This document shows positions 26,368-39,800 of a DNA stretch of 64,000 nt, one piece after another (positions within the stretch are counted from its first letter, which is position 1; every line of letters starts with the position of its first letter). Both the position numbers and the translations under genes were made by a program. This stretch comes from Certhia americana (Eukaryota; Chordata; Aves; Passeriformes; Certhiidae), in NCBI GenBank assembly GCA_018697195.1, contig CM031870.1, forward strand, positions 3,461,700-3,525,699. Direction: 5' to 3'. The notes below the pieces were generated by a model, which was given only the letters and a program-made list of their open reading frames with translations, had not been told where the DNA came from and did no database searches.

Positions 26368-28689
26368 AGTTAGCTTGGTAGAACATAGCTACTTATCATC
26401 TGTGAGTACATAAGCTTTTTAGAGAGATGTCCTGAAGACTGGAAGGAAAAAAAAATGATGTAGGAAGTAGTGTAGGCATGACACTATCCCACAGCAGTTT
26501 CTTTTCTTGCTAAGATGACTTCCGTCCTTCATGGAATAAATAGAGATGAGTGCTCCTTTGGCAGCAGCCCAGGTTGCTTCATTTGTTCTTCTGGGTGAAC
26601 GTTTTTCTCTTCCCACACTCCTTTAACCTCTTCTCTCTGTTTTATTATCACTGTCTCAAGTCGCTGCATGGAAATACATAAAGAATACTAGCTGCAGATT
26701 CAATGGAAAGCTTTCTTTTGGCAAAAGCTAACTTTAAGGTAAACCATTCTCAATCTGGCAATGATTAAGACAGCTGTGTTCTTGAGGTGCTCAAAAGCTG
26801 TAGCTCTTTTTGTTCTGTGGGCTGAAATTATCAAGTTTGAAGATGAAATACCTTTAAAATCATTGATGGAAAATGAAAAATGAAACTACAGCGCTTCTCA
26901 GGAATCACCTGAATGCTTCAGCTTTGCTCTCAAGTTTCTTAAGGAGTTTTGGTAGACTTTCCAACTGGTAGTAAAACAGCAATCGTCTATTCCATGTGAA
27001 GAGCTTCTCACTATTCCATGCTGCTGTTGCTGCAGTTAAGGTTGAAAGAATGTGGTAATTGGAAGTTGGATAAATTGAGGTTGGTAAAACGTGTAACTGA
27101 TAAACACCTGGATTGTTCTGAGTCCTTGTGTGTAGAGAATTAACTACTTAAATCTCTTCTGCTGCCAGGACATTTTGTGCCAAATAATCTTCATGGCAGA
27201 GGGGACGTGGTGGTGCGAATAAGAGTCACTAAGCCAACACCTCTCTGTAAAGTCAGGTGATGAGCAAACAACATTTAATGCAGTGGTAAACCTTGACATT
27301 TAACATGACTGCAACCCAGAGTTTGCATCCTGCACTGTGGTGCTTTGTGGCTTTATTTAGGCTTTCCCCCTTTCTAAGGAAATAAATTCATCTTGTATAT
27401 CCCTTTTCTTGTCGATCTCTTTGTGACTTCATCTGTTGGATAGAATGAAATATACCTCCCTTAAGTGCAGTTTCAGCAGCTAAAATCAACCTTCCAGGAC
27501 CACAGTCCATAGATATATTCAGGTAACAGTGTGGATCACCTTTTGGAATTTGCAAGCTGAAAGTAGCTGTTTCATATGGGGATTTTTCATCCAGCAGACA
27601 AGGCTGTATCTGGGTTTATTTGATCTCCAGTAACATAAGGCAGGGTCTTGGAGAGCAAGGGTTGAGCAAACTGAATGTTGAGCTGCATCTAAGCCCTTAG
27701 GGATGATATCAACACCATACCAGGTGGAAGAGCTGACCAGCCCCTGGGGGGCTTTGTGGGGGATATTTTTGCTGTGCTCTGTGTTTCTCCTTTCTCTACA
27801 TGAGGCTCTAGATGTTTTCTGCCCTTTTTTTGGCTCCATACTCCCATGGAGGTGGTAAGTACCACAAATCCTGGCAACCACCCTGGAGCTGGGGGAGCTG
27901 TTAACATTACAGCACCATCCCTGCACAACACTGAGTGCTTTCAGGTTCCATGGTGCCTTTCCAAGCTAGCAATGCTCCTGTGGTTCCTTCCCTGTGTGCA
28001 GCTTTTATTTTGAAAGTGTTTTCTGACACTGTAGCTTCGTCTCCTGCTAGTCTGGTGTATACCACTTGGATTTACTCTCATTTTCAGGGACTGCCCTGTC
28101 TCCACTTCTGCCATTAGTGTCAGAGCAGTGGTAAAATGCTGTTCCTCCAAGTTGTCTCCATTTTCCTGTAAGGGCAGTTCATGCATCATTTACTCTAAAG
28201 GTTCTGATAGCTCAGCAAATGTTCGAAGACAAATTGATGCTCTTTTGTGGCAAAAGGCCCAGTGCATAATTTTACATTTACTTGGGATAATGTGGCCTTG
28301 GATAACCGAGTCCCAGATTTACTGGTGCAGGATAGAGTGTCTAAGGGTTTATCCAGCCTCAACCCCCCTTTTTTAAATACTGTCATTTAATCCTGACAAG
28401 CAAGCAGAGGAATATCTTTGGTTGTGACCAGGCTTTCACTGCCAGCCAGTCCCTGGGTCCTAAACTGACTCATCAGTCAGAAAGATTAATAACTGCTCTG
28501 CTGGATGATTTCACTTGTCATGGCACATATCCATTAATGGAAAACAAATATTCTCTGGAAGATGAAATGCAGATTGTGGTATAGTGGCCAGCCAAGTCCT
28601 TTTGGCCAGATGCAAATTTAAAGCATGTATTAAGTGTCCCTTCAAGGAAGCAAGGACTTCAGGTTGCTTGGTTGGCAATCTAATATCCA

Positions 28690-28715
28690 TTTTTTTTTTT
28701 TTTTTTTTTTTTTTT
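28690..28715 (+). repeat. Poly(T) run, 26 bases
   Basis: The longest homopolymer in the window. It could be the reverse-strand A tail of an old retroposon, but the following sequence (28720-28930) matches no repeat I know. Its length is likely to vary between individuals and sequencing runs. Confidence 0.95.
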
Positions 28716-30673
28716 AGTATTTCCTTTTATTTCCTTTCAATGGGGGCGGTTCCCCTACATCTGGAGCTGCAGTGTGGATTTTTTGCTGATAGAAGATTTG
28801 CTGGAAGGATGTTTTCAGCTGAGTTTGTCTTTCCAGCATTAATGCCTTTTAACATGTGCAGGAGGGCTGCGGGTGTGAAGAAAGAAATGCAGGCGAGCAG
28901 GGCAGGAAAGCTTCGCCTTACAGCAGCCTGACATGTTTAAAAAATAAAGAATATCCCTGAGGAGCTTTGGTATGCCAAATGTGTTAGTTAAATTAGCATG
29001 GAGTGCTCATTCGTGGCAAGGTTTCAGAAATGGGGGGACGTGGGGCTCCGAGCTCAGCTTCCCTCTCGGAGGCCCCTTTCTGCTCAGGAGCTCCAGCAGT
29101 GCTCACACCATCTGGAGAAAGCATGGGAAAGGGGGACTGGGCTTTTTCCCTTCCACCCCCTCTGCTTGCTGGTAGAGATCCCAGAGTTCACTTGGCACAA
29201 CGGGGCTGAGTTCTGCTCTTTAGTTTGGGGAAGCAGCACCTGTGAGCTCCCCCCGTGCCGGGGCGCTCCGTGGGCTTTGGGAGGGTTTCTAAAGGCTGGG
29301 AAAAGCCAAGAGCAAGGGGCTACGTGGAGCATCTGTGGTACAGCACTTGGGTTTAACTGGTGTGCACCTCGTTATGTGTGGCTGACGTTTCTTGGCTGGG
29401 AAGGACCTTGGTGTGGTTTGTTTGCCAGGATAATCACTCAGCAGGGAATACCTGTGGAGCAGAGCAGGGGGGAAGAGGGGAAAGAAAAGCCTCCAAAGAG
29501 CAAGTTCCTACCAGACTCTGTTAGAAACAGTCACCAGTTGTGAAAGTTCTTTACTTTAATCTCAGCATTCTTTGTTGTATTCCTTGTGATCAGAAGGAAG
29601 TTATTGTTTCGATATTGTTTCAATCAGGAGGAAGCGTATAAATGTTCTTTAAGGAATTTCTACACGGGGAGGAAAAGACATACTGTTTTGAAAACCCAAG
29701 CCTTTGTTCTAGGTTAGCTGATACTCCTCTATGTCTGCATTCCCAATACTGGGGCAGCAGCAAGTTACTTGGGCTCTTTCCAGATATTTAAATAATTACT
29801 AGTAAGTTGGCATTTGTCACCACTAACAAGGATTTATAAAAAAAAACCCTTAAGGATAAAATTGCATCTTTTTGCTTGATTTATGCAGGTGGGAAAATGT
29901 GGCTAGATATGGTGTTGGAATGGATTTTTTAAAATTTTATTTTATTTAACAAAACTGGTTTGCTTTTTTGAATTTTAGGCAGGATTTTTCAAATAAAAAT
30001 AAATTGGAAGGGAGTTAAACTTACAACCTCCCTTTCCTCCCAGGAACATGACTAGAAATAGGTATAATTCACACTAACTCAACTTGTGACTGCTTCAAGT
30101 GTGTCTGCAGCATCCATGTTTGTTGTACCTATATATGTGGATGGTATATGGAGAGGTTTAGCATTTGTTCTAGGTCTACCTTGAACAGAAACATTGCATG
30201 GAGATTGATTTTTAAAAAAATTAATCTCATGCATGTATAATAATAAATTCCACCCCCTTTCAAACCCACTCATGCACTTGGATTTCTAATGAATAAGCCT
30301 GCATATTTATTCATGAAGATTAAAAAACTGTTCAGATAGAGGCAGCTGGCTGAACGATTTTTTTTTTATTGTTATTTTTGCTCTCTAAATCTGCTGACCT
30401 GTGATCAGTAGTAAAGAGGAAACCCTCTGATTAACTTTGGCTGTTTGCAGACTGGGACAGACAAAACAGCTCAGCTATTTACTGCTGAGGTACAGAATGT
30501 GGTTTTGTTGAGTGGGACGGAGAGAGGGGGGCAAGTGAGACAGAAAAATCACCTGTTTGTATTCTCCAGATGCACCAAACACACAAAATGACTTGTTTTC
30601 AAGGTATGCCTTTGCCGAGCCCTCAAACATCCCTGGTTGACCTCAGATGTGACCCCCATCTCTGTTCCTGCAG

Positions 30674-30843
30674 GCCCTGCTGCTGTTGGGTGGCATTGCT
30701 CTCTCCTGCCTGGCTCTGGACCTGCTCTTCCTGCTGTTCTACTCCTTCTGGCTGTGCTGCCGCCACCGCAAGAGCGAGGAGCACCTCAATGCTGACTGCT
30801 GCTGCACGGCCTGGTGCGTCATCATCGCCACCCTCGTCTGCAG
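30674..30843 (+). CDS. TTYH3: TTYH3 exon 2: transmembrane segments 1 and 2
   Basis: The 170-bp exon follows a CTGCAG acceptor and ends at AG|GTATGG. It encodes visible residues 1-56 plus two bases of Ser57. Residues 1-29 form a Leu/Phe-rich membrane span ending in WLCC. A short basic and acidic cytoplasmic loop (RHRKSEEHLNAD) follows, and then a cysteine cluster (CCCTAWC) opens the second span, which continues into the next exon. This CCxT-W-C loop is a strong tweety-family signature. The exon starts with a complete codon (phase 0), so exon 1 must end on a codon boundary. The coding sequence is clearly richer in GC and CpG than the flanking introns. Confidence 0.97.
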
Positions 30844-33800
30844 GTATGGCTTCCCCCTCCTCTGCTGGGCCCTGTCTCACATCCTCACACTTCAAATGCT
30901 CTGCCTCTGCTTCCAAAAATCAGGCTGGGAGTGGCAGATTGGCCAGTTCTCCATCAGCTACTTTCTGATATCCGTGGGCCTTCACAACCTGGCAGAGGAA
31001 GGTCTTTGGTGTGAACGTGCTGTACCAGCAGCGTTCTCTCTGGAAGCAGAGCTAGTCCCAAGTTGAATTTTTCTGATGCCAGAAGTCACTTGTGCATGTC
31101 AGCAAGGATAAATAGGGTCTGAGCTGGGTCACTAGCAGCCAAGGTACTATTTTATCCAGTGAGCAAAGAGAAAGAAAAGAAATTTGTCACTTCTAGAAGG
31201 GAATTTAACAGGGGGATAAGATCCTGCATGGAAATGCTGAGGTTCAACATCAGCTTTACAGTGGATTGCTGGCTGAATCTGGACATGCTATTCTAACTGG
31301 AAAATAGCATAATAACATTGCTCACTTCCTAAAATTCTTGAGACAAATATATACATATATTAAAAGTATAACAGGACACTTACTGTGAGATCTACCAGCA
31401 AACAGAAGTAACAAGACACAGAAAATTAAATGGGACTCTTGCTTATTATTACTATTACTACAGAAAGGCTGTGGAATATTGTGAATTTTGTAATATATGT
31501 GAATATTGGCAATAAGCCCTCTTTCTACCTGATATATGTATGTTTTTGAATGTCTGTAATATATTTCCTTCCTTTCTACCACTTGCAGTGCTGCCTGGTG
31601 GTTTGAGCAATGTGAAAAGGAATAGTTAATGTCCTGCTCTTTGATACTTCTCAAGTGATAAATCAAGGCCCCTCTGTCCTTGGGAGTTTATCGTTTAAAC
31701 AGGATGGATACAGCTGAAATATTTATCAGGTCTAAATGCAGATTTCTCAGAACCTGGTGTCCAGAAAGAATCACTATGTGTGGGAGAGTAGATTAGGAAG
31801 AAAGTCACATATGATTCTTCTGGGCTTGCAAGGATTGGTGTTCTACTGGAGGGAATGTTCAGATTTTGTATCCTGTGTAAGACTCCGTGCATTTCGTTAT
31901 CTGCACTAACGTGCCATCCCCAAGGGCTGCTAGTAATGGTGTCAGGGTCAGCAGTGTTTCCTGTTATGACTGAGCAATAGAAGCTTTTGGAGGTGAGGTG
32001 GAAAGAAGGATTGCTGAAAACCAAGAAAAAATCAGTAGTTAGCAGAGAATGTGTGCAGGAGAATTTAAAAGATCATTTCCTAGAAAGCGAATGCTGTGGC
32101 ATCTGAAAGCAGGGACGTGTTTGCAGATGTGGACGGAAGGAGCCTCTGATCTTGTTTTGACTTGGGCAGAATGAATCCTCTGGATGTGTGCCCTATATTG
32201 AGCACTTTCCAATTTGCATTTCTTTCCAGTTCCAACACCATCTATTCTTGCCCGAGACTCCAGGTGGTCTCAGCTGCCCCTCTGCGAGTCTGGCAGGGTC
32301 TGGGAGCAGTCCCCTAGCCAGAGGAGGGAGCGATGAGATGATTGCATTTGGCAGTGCTTTGTGCTTCACTTTTTGCATTATCCTGCTGATAGGTGGTGGT
32401 TGTGCTGTGAGGTCCCTCTGGAGGTGAGGTGTTCCTTGAAGGCCAGGCTCAGCTGCTCAGGAGCCAGACTGTGCTGCTGATGCATTTGTGTTTGCTCTTT
32501 CGAGGCACTTGAGAACAGCAAAGCCTTGGATTGTTGGAACAAACAGTGCAGAGCAGGCATTCTGTGCTGAGTTTAGCAGCTGGGGGTGGGTTTGCCTGTA
32601 GAAGCAGGGGCTGAGGAGGAGACCTGGTGTACCAGCCAGTATTGCTGTGTTTGCAAGGAGCTCTCTCACACTTTTTGCTGACTGCAAATAGGTGCCTGGG
32701 GTGGAAAGGCAAACCACAGAACAACTTGTAAAGAAGAAATCTCAGCCTCATTCACCTTTATTTTAGTGATCTTAAGAACTTCAGCTGCATCCATTCCAAT
32801 CCACTGAGGGAGCTGTGGTCCTAACCCTTTCTTACAGAAGCTCTGGCTGATGCTATTTATAGTTGTGCTGCTGCTACAGGCCCTTGTTGGCTATTGTTAT
32901 GCAGCAAATGTGACCCAGGCAGCTGCTGCTGTGTGGTAGTTGTGTTTGTTTTTGATTGTAGAAAGGGTGAGAAGGAGGTATTCTGCACTTCTCCAGAGCA
33001 TGTGCGAGATAATTTAAAATTGGAGAGGCAACACATAAATTCTGGTAAACTTTATGTGACTGTCAAATCCACAAGCTGGAAAGCTGCTTAGGCTTCCTCA
33101 AAATCTGAACCACGGGTTCTCATCCTTGGTGTACAATTTGTTTCTGCAAGTATTAAATGTAGAACCATAAAACTAAGGCTCATAACATAAGATTCTGTTT
33201 GAACCTACAGTGACATTGGATGATGGTTTTTCTTGACTTTTTAATTAGCTGTTTAATTTCCTCTCTGAAATCAGCAGGCTTGAGCAAGGGCATGTTGGTA
33301 CCATGATGGTGAGGAAGGTGCTGTCCAGGTGCTGCTGCTCTCCTGCAGGGCTGAGGTTGGTTTTCTGCTTCTCTGCAGCAGCTGGTTGCCACAGTGCCCT
33401 CAAAGCAGTGTCTCTTGGCACTCTGTGCTCAGTCTGTGCCTGGGAATGCAGATGCAGCTCCTGACAAGCTAACTCCAACTGTTGGTATCTACCTGGGCCT
33501 TCCTGCTTGTTCTGATTAAAGATTAGCCCACTGGATGCATGCTGTGTGTCACACCTAACAGAAGAACCAGACCAGCTGTCCTAATGGGTCATAAGGCTGT
33601 TGTGACCCTCTGCCTGACAGCAGCCTGACCTGGGAGGCAGTTCTGTTGGGTGCTGTTTGGGTGCTGAAGCAGCGAGAGGTTCCAACCAGCAGCAGGTCTG
33701 CTCTGTCTGAGTACTTGGATGGGGACTATTTGTTTTCCTAGCTAAGAACTGGTTAACTCTGGTGAAGTCCAGCTGTGCCTAGAGCATGGATCTCCAGGTT

Positions 33801-36800
33801 GCCCCAGGCCCAGGGGTCTGTCTGTGCTGTGAGTGCTGCTGTGTGCTCAGCATTGCTGTTTCCTAATGGCTCTCAACAGCGATGCTGAGCCAGCAGAGGC
33901 ATAACTGGTTAATAGGCGCTCTCCAACAAAATGTCTCTAATGAATCTTCCCAGTTGCTCTAGCCACAAAGCTGCAGGAATGCTTACCCTAGATTTTCCCA
34001 TTAATACTTCAGTTCTAGTCTGTAGCAATTTTGATTGGTTTCTGTGTATGGGGAGTTGTCCTTTTAAACCATCTCACCCACTGGTTAGGTGACCCTAGCT
34101 CTCCCAGGAGGGTCCTCAGTTCCAAAGGTGGGGAGAAACTCTCTCCACAAAGCTATCAGAAAGAAATGGGTGCAAATAAATGGTAAAAACTTGTTTTATC
34201 AAGTGCCAGTAATAGCGCTTTCCCCTGGTGCGAAAGTGCAAGGTGGTAATTAGACAGACAAATTAACATTCCTCCTGAGAACATGAAGTCTAAAAAGGGC
34301 TCTTCTTATGAAGTTCCTGTAATTAAAGATGACTTGGTGTAGTTAGATTATTCATTTCTAAGGATGTGATGTGAATGGCTAGTGCTCATCTTTCCAGACT
34401 GGTGTCTGGGTACCCAGAAGGTCACAGTGTGTGTGTGGGTATTACAGCAGGAGTTTCTCATCACTAGAAAGCACATCTATCCTCTCTGCATCAGATTAAT
34501 GCTCTGATGTTCATCATGTGTAAATGCAGAAAACTTCTTTTGTTTTTTTGCAGGTCACGTTGCAAGCAAATTCAGAATTACACTTGATTGGTACTTCTGG
34601 TTCTTTAGGTGTCCAAAGCACACACGATTCTTGCACACAAACAATGGGAAAGCTGCTCTCCAGAGCTGAATTTCTTGAGTCTTGCTGAAAAGTGATACTG
34701 AAGTGTGTGTACAACCTGCAGGAGTTTAGATCACACTGTTGGATCTGTAGAAGACAAATCCTGGCATGCACCTCTTCCATCTCACTTGTACAACCCTTTA
34801 AAGAGCTTGTGGAGTTCTGTGCCCCTTGTGTGTGTCTGTGGGTGTGCACTGGTCGTGAAATCCTTAAGCTCAAAGTGAAATGTTTTCTTGGCTTAAATAA
34901 GTGGATTTCTTAAAACCTACCAAAACTGTTGAGTAGCCAAGTGGCTTTTTAAGTGCAGTGTTGAATAGCAGGAACAACTTTTTATATGGTCTGTAAGACT
35001 ATGACAGATTGATTTTTAAAGGTTTTATTAAAAAATATGAGTGATGGTGAAAGCAGAGGAGGGGTGGTGGTAGTGAAAGTGGCATGAGACTGACAAAGGT
35101 AGGTTTGGGAGGAGGAATTGAGGATGGGACAGTATGGATTTGGGAGGAGAGGGGGGATGTGTGCACTCAAAGGGGAGTGCAACAGAGCAAGACTGGCAGA
35201 AATAGGCAAGAATTTCCTCTAGAAGCATTGAAAATGTGTTTAAAATATCTTCCAGAGGGTGCTAGAGTGAAAAATCAGGAATGCTGTTCTTGTATTCAGG
35301 CTGTGTGATAGAAATACATCCATTGGGTGATGATTTTGTCATCCTGTACTAGGAGATGAATCTGCTGTACCTTAGGCTGCTTTGCCTTCTGGGGTTCGTG
35401 CAAGAAGCCTTGTGATTTATCATGACCTCAAGGACTTATGCTGTTGGGTTAAGAAGAGTTTGATCTATTTTTATTTTAAAAGAATGCTTTTAAATAGAAG
35501 GAGCCCCTCTGTTTCCCTTTAATCATATAAAAGGTAGTTAAAAACTAGTGTAAATCCTTAAATCTGCTTTAAACAATGGCAACTCATATCAGTGTGTGTG
35601 GGCAGGGATTTGCAAAACTGTTGGATTTAGATGAAGCCAAATGCAAACAAAGCTAAGCAGCAACAGTTCCCCCCTGCCTGCCCTTCAGCTCTGCCCCCTC
35701 TTCAGGCACAGCTGCCCCCAGCCCGGGCTTTTGGGATGGGTTCCTTCCCTCTCTACCCTGATAGAAAGAAAGGGGAAGAGCCACAAAACTGCTCCTAGGG
35801 GAAGGATTTGCTGTAAAAGTGGCCCTTGCTAGCACAGGGTGGGGATGCAGAGCTGGCTTTTGCAGGGCAGGAATGGAATAATTGACACTTTATGTGTGAT
35901 TTGCAGTGAATGTGTGAGTCTCATGTCTAGAGGAGTTTATTACTTGGATTAAATGGCTTTTATCCTGGTTGTTGGGCCCAAGTGTTTTCTTTCAGGAGTA
36001 GTGACTGTGCCTGGAGGGTCAGGGCAGTGGGAGCTGTGGTTTGTACTGGGCAGGATGGGAAGCCTATGGAAAACTGCTGGGGTAGATCTGCCTCCAACAG
36101 GGTTACGAGTTTAAAGTCACTTGTTTGTATTGCCAGCACTTCATAGCTGGTACCTGTGAGCAAACTGGCTGATCTGTATACAGCATCCCCAAGGACAAGG
36201 TGTCTGCTGCTACTTCTGAGCGATGTTTCTGACTCTTTCCCACCAAAACTGTGCTACTGTGCTGGGAATACTGAGAGCCAAGCAGCAGATTTTGGGCACT
36301 TACCAAGTCTTTGCTGAAAGAATCGGCTTCTAGTAGCTGTAAACAGGCTGAATAGAAATTGCTCGCTAATGAAAGGGGTCAGATCTGCCTATTCAATGTC
36401 AAGAATGTTCTGGAATTTATTTGGTGCCTATGGTAGAAACAACTGCTAACGTTTTCTGCAGCTCAGGAGGCTGAAAGGGTCTGTGAGAATTTCTTTGCTC
36501 TGATAAGACAAGGAGAAATTCAAGCCATGGCTTTGTAATTTCTGTGATGTGGTGCTGAGTTGCCTTATCCCGGGCATAGCTCTGCATCTGTAATCGCTCT
36601 GCTTCAGGGGAAGGGGGGAGTGTGTCTTTTTTATCCCTTCCACCCCCGTGCACCCCAGGCATGTGTTATCAAGCTCTGACAATAGCTGCAACCAGGGAGG
36701 AATGCAGAGGGCTTTTCTCCCTTTAGTTATCAGCATAATTTGCACTAGGAAAATGTTTGAGGAATGGTGTTCCTGAAGAAAGAGGCCCATTTCTTTTATT

Positions 36801-39800
36801 AATGCTAAATATTAAGTTACATAGCTGCTGCCTCTCTTTCTGTTTGTGAAGGCTGCCTCTTGTCCTGAGAAGACTCCTCAGCTGAGGTTTTTATGGGCCA
36901 AGCTCTCTATAATTTATGGAGATTCAATTGCTGGAAAAAGCATGTGGCTGACACAGATTTTCCTAGTGGATCTGCTTCCAGATCATGATCTTCACTTCTA
37001 TTTCTTGTCACGTACCAGGAGAAACGTGACCAGGTGAACTACATTGTTCTGCTCATTTTTTGAAGCAGAGCCCAGGAAAAGAGGAATGGATGTGTCTTCC
37101 TGCTGGAGAGAAGTGAGGCAGGAGCTCTACACACACTTGTTGTGAAGGAGCTAAATGTTTCATCCAGAATAAGTTTAGATTTATTGCAAATCTATCATCA
37201 CCACCACCTTCCTTTGTGCTGCCACAAACACAACCTTGGTGTCTTGAGAACCTTCCTAGGTGCTGGTACTGGGTGCTCTCAAGGTAAATGTAATATGGGA
37301 ACAGAAAAACTGTCTGGGTAAGATTTATTTGTCCTGAGTTTAGTTGTGTGATCCTTTCACAAGTTCTTTCCTCCTCTGTTATTAGGAAATGTGGGTTTGG
37401 GAAGAGGAACTGTGAGTTCCTATAGTGATCTCTTAATAGAAGAGGTATTGCTGACTTGTATGAGATAATCCTCTGGTTGCAGCTCATTTACAGGATCTTC
37501 CTCCTTTAAGTGAGGCTTAAGATAATGTGGTTTACTTCATAATTGGGGCAGACTGGTATGTGTGGACAATTATAGAAAATCAGCTGATAGGTGGTAATTT
37601 GCTAAGCAGCTGGAGTTGAATTGTGTCTGCAAGCTTGAAATTTGCTTGCTTTAAAAATAAATAAGCCTTTTGTCCCAGTAAGTTACTAAGCCTCCCTTCC
37701 CAGTACTCTAAATCAGTGTGACACAAATGTTTCTAATGGGAAGATAAATCAAGATAATGTTCATAGATATTTCACAGGGTAGAGAAGAGGGCATGGAAAA
37801 TGTATCTGGAGGACCCACCACGATGGGCAAGCAGTCAAAGCAAGCTCTTTGTGTTCTGCTTTAAAAGAATGTAACAAAATAATCTGTATTTCATGTCCAG
37901 AGAAGGCACGTGTCTCCTAGCACAGAAATGGCAGCTCTCACAGGAGCCACTGGAGAGCTGCCTGGCTGGATTTTTGCTTGTCCAAGGCTGGGCCTGAGCT
38001 CTCAAACAGTTCTCTGAGAGATTTTCATTATTCTACCATAAATGAAATACACTTGTTGTGTTCTGCTCTTGGCCATGTGGATGCTATATGGAAAACTGCT
38101 GGCTGTCAATGTGTACAGGTGTAACCTGAGGGCAGCATGGCCCCAGCTCTCTCTGGGAGGGAGCACGTTCCCTTTCCGTGATCTTGGAAGTTCACCTTCA
38201 GTGTTCTGTTTGGAAACTGCACTACTGCTCATTTGCCAGTGGTTCTTCCATTTTCTTCTTCCTTCATCCTGATCACATTGCTCGGACTGTTTGGCTCAGT
38301 TATGAGGTGGTAAAGAAGGCAAGTAGGATTTTATTATTGGGTCAATTTTCCATGTGACTGCAGTTACAGCTCTCAGTTGATGGAGTGGCTCTGCTGGGAT
38401 TGTATATACTACTTCTCTCAACTAATTTCTGGGGTCCCTATGTGCTTCATGCACTTCAAAACAGCTTGCAAATGGGAAAAAATGAGGAAATCTATCACAG
38501 CAGGTGAATTAGTTAGCCTTTTCAAAATAGGAAGCATTTTATAGAGACTTAAAACACTATGTCCACCTCTTGATCAAATGTAAATAGCCAGGTGCCTGCA
38601 TGCTTCCCTACCTGTTTAATTCACTTGCCTATTTGAACAGCCTGTAGGTTCTCACATATCAGGCTATTGCCTAGCTGACTTCATTTCTTTCTGGAGAGGA
38701 AGAAGACAAAATTTTTCACTGTGTAGACATCCGCACAATGGTTTTGATGTAAGAAGAGCATCTCTTGTGTCCCTCTGATGGTGGAGAGTGCTGGTGTGGC
38801 TATTGTAGCCATCAGCTGTGTGTTACAAACTTGCCTTTTGGCTTCACCTCTGCCCTTTGTGGGAATTAATAAAAGTAAAGGATTTTTGGGCAACAGTAAA
38901 AGGTCTCAGAAACAGAAGAGAAAAATAATTTAGAATTGAGCTAAAGCTCCAAGGCTTGTCAGGAGAAAAAAGTTACTTTTAGATATAGAGAGCAAGGACA
39001 AGAAAACAATAGCTAGTTTTGGAGCTTGGCTAGCTCAAAACTTAGGACTGCAGAAAAATATATCTAGCAAGATATTCAAATTGTATAAGCTTAGTAATGA
39101 AGTACTGTGTATTGTATTCTGAGGCCTACAAACTGGCATTGTGTAGAAATAAGCAGGCATTGTATTAAGCAGGTGTACGTGTACTTTTTGTGGTTGGCTA
39201 AAAGAACTGTCTGCAAGCTTTTGCTTTATGCTACTGGCTTAAAAGTTTTTAAAATGTAATGTAACAGGGAAATCTTTGGTCATTGTGGGAGATGTGAGCT
39301 TCCTACTGTCTCAATCGTGGAACGAGACTTTGAACTTAATAAAAATAAACTCTAGATGCATCTTCTTCCCTTCAGCACCGTCTCGTTTGTGAGCTGTACA
39401 TAGGAAAAATTATACTAGCCAACACACCTTTGGCTGCTTTTCTTTCTCCACAGTGCTGGAATTGCTGTGGGCTTCTACGGGAATGGGGAGACCAGTGACG
39501 GCATCCACCGGCTGACGTACTCGCTGCGCCATGCCAACCGCACCGTGGCCGGCGTCCAGGACAGGGTGAGCACCCCAAAAACGGGGAAATAAGCTGCCTC
39601 ACTCAGCACCTCTCCTCCTGAATTCGCCTGTGCCTGTGTCTCTTCCTGTTTCCCCTTCGTATCTGGGCTTGGAGATGTGCTAAAATTCCCATTAGTGGTG
39701 GGGTGATTTCTTCCGCTCTCCTAAAAATAACAAAGCGAACACAGCTTGTTAAGTGAAGCGTCCTCTTTGCTAGGTTTAAAAACAGCTTGTGATCAGCTCT

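Larger units (their letters stand above)
1..30673 (+). other. TTYH3: TTYH3 intron 1 (3' portion)
   Basis: Nothing in this stretch looks like a conserved coding exon of any gene I recognise, on either strand. The open frames are short and overlap in several frames as expected by chance. Exon 2 starts with a complete codon after a normal acceptor, and no sequence encoding the ~41-residue TTYH3 N-terminus was found, so exon 1 should lie upstream and this is intron 1, at least 30.7 kb long. Notable contents are listed separately: CpG-enriched patches, a G-quadruplex motif, a CR1 fragment, an inverted-repeat element, a 21-bp tandem duplication and low-complexity runs. It could in principle include an intergenic part if exon 1 is lost to an assembly gap. 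Confidence 0.8.

Noticed and set aside
28998..29543. Longest open frame in the window (181 codons, + strand)
   Set aside because: It lies in a GC-raised part of intron 1 where all three + frames are open for some distance, is Trp/Cys/Gly-rich without domain character, has no splice context and matches no family I recognise.
30623..30916. Antisense 97-codon frame over exon 2
   Set aside because: It is the mirror of the real TTYH3 coding exon, whose GC-rich codons suppress antisense stops.
37053..37487. 144-codon open frame on the - strand in intron 2
   Set aside because: Composition is that of translated intron; there are no motifs and no promoter or splice context.
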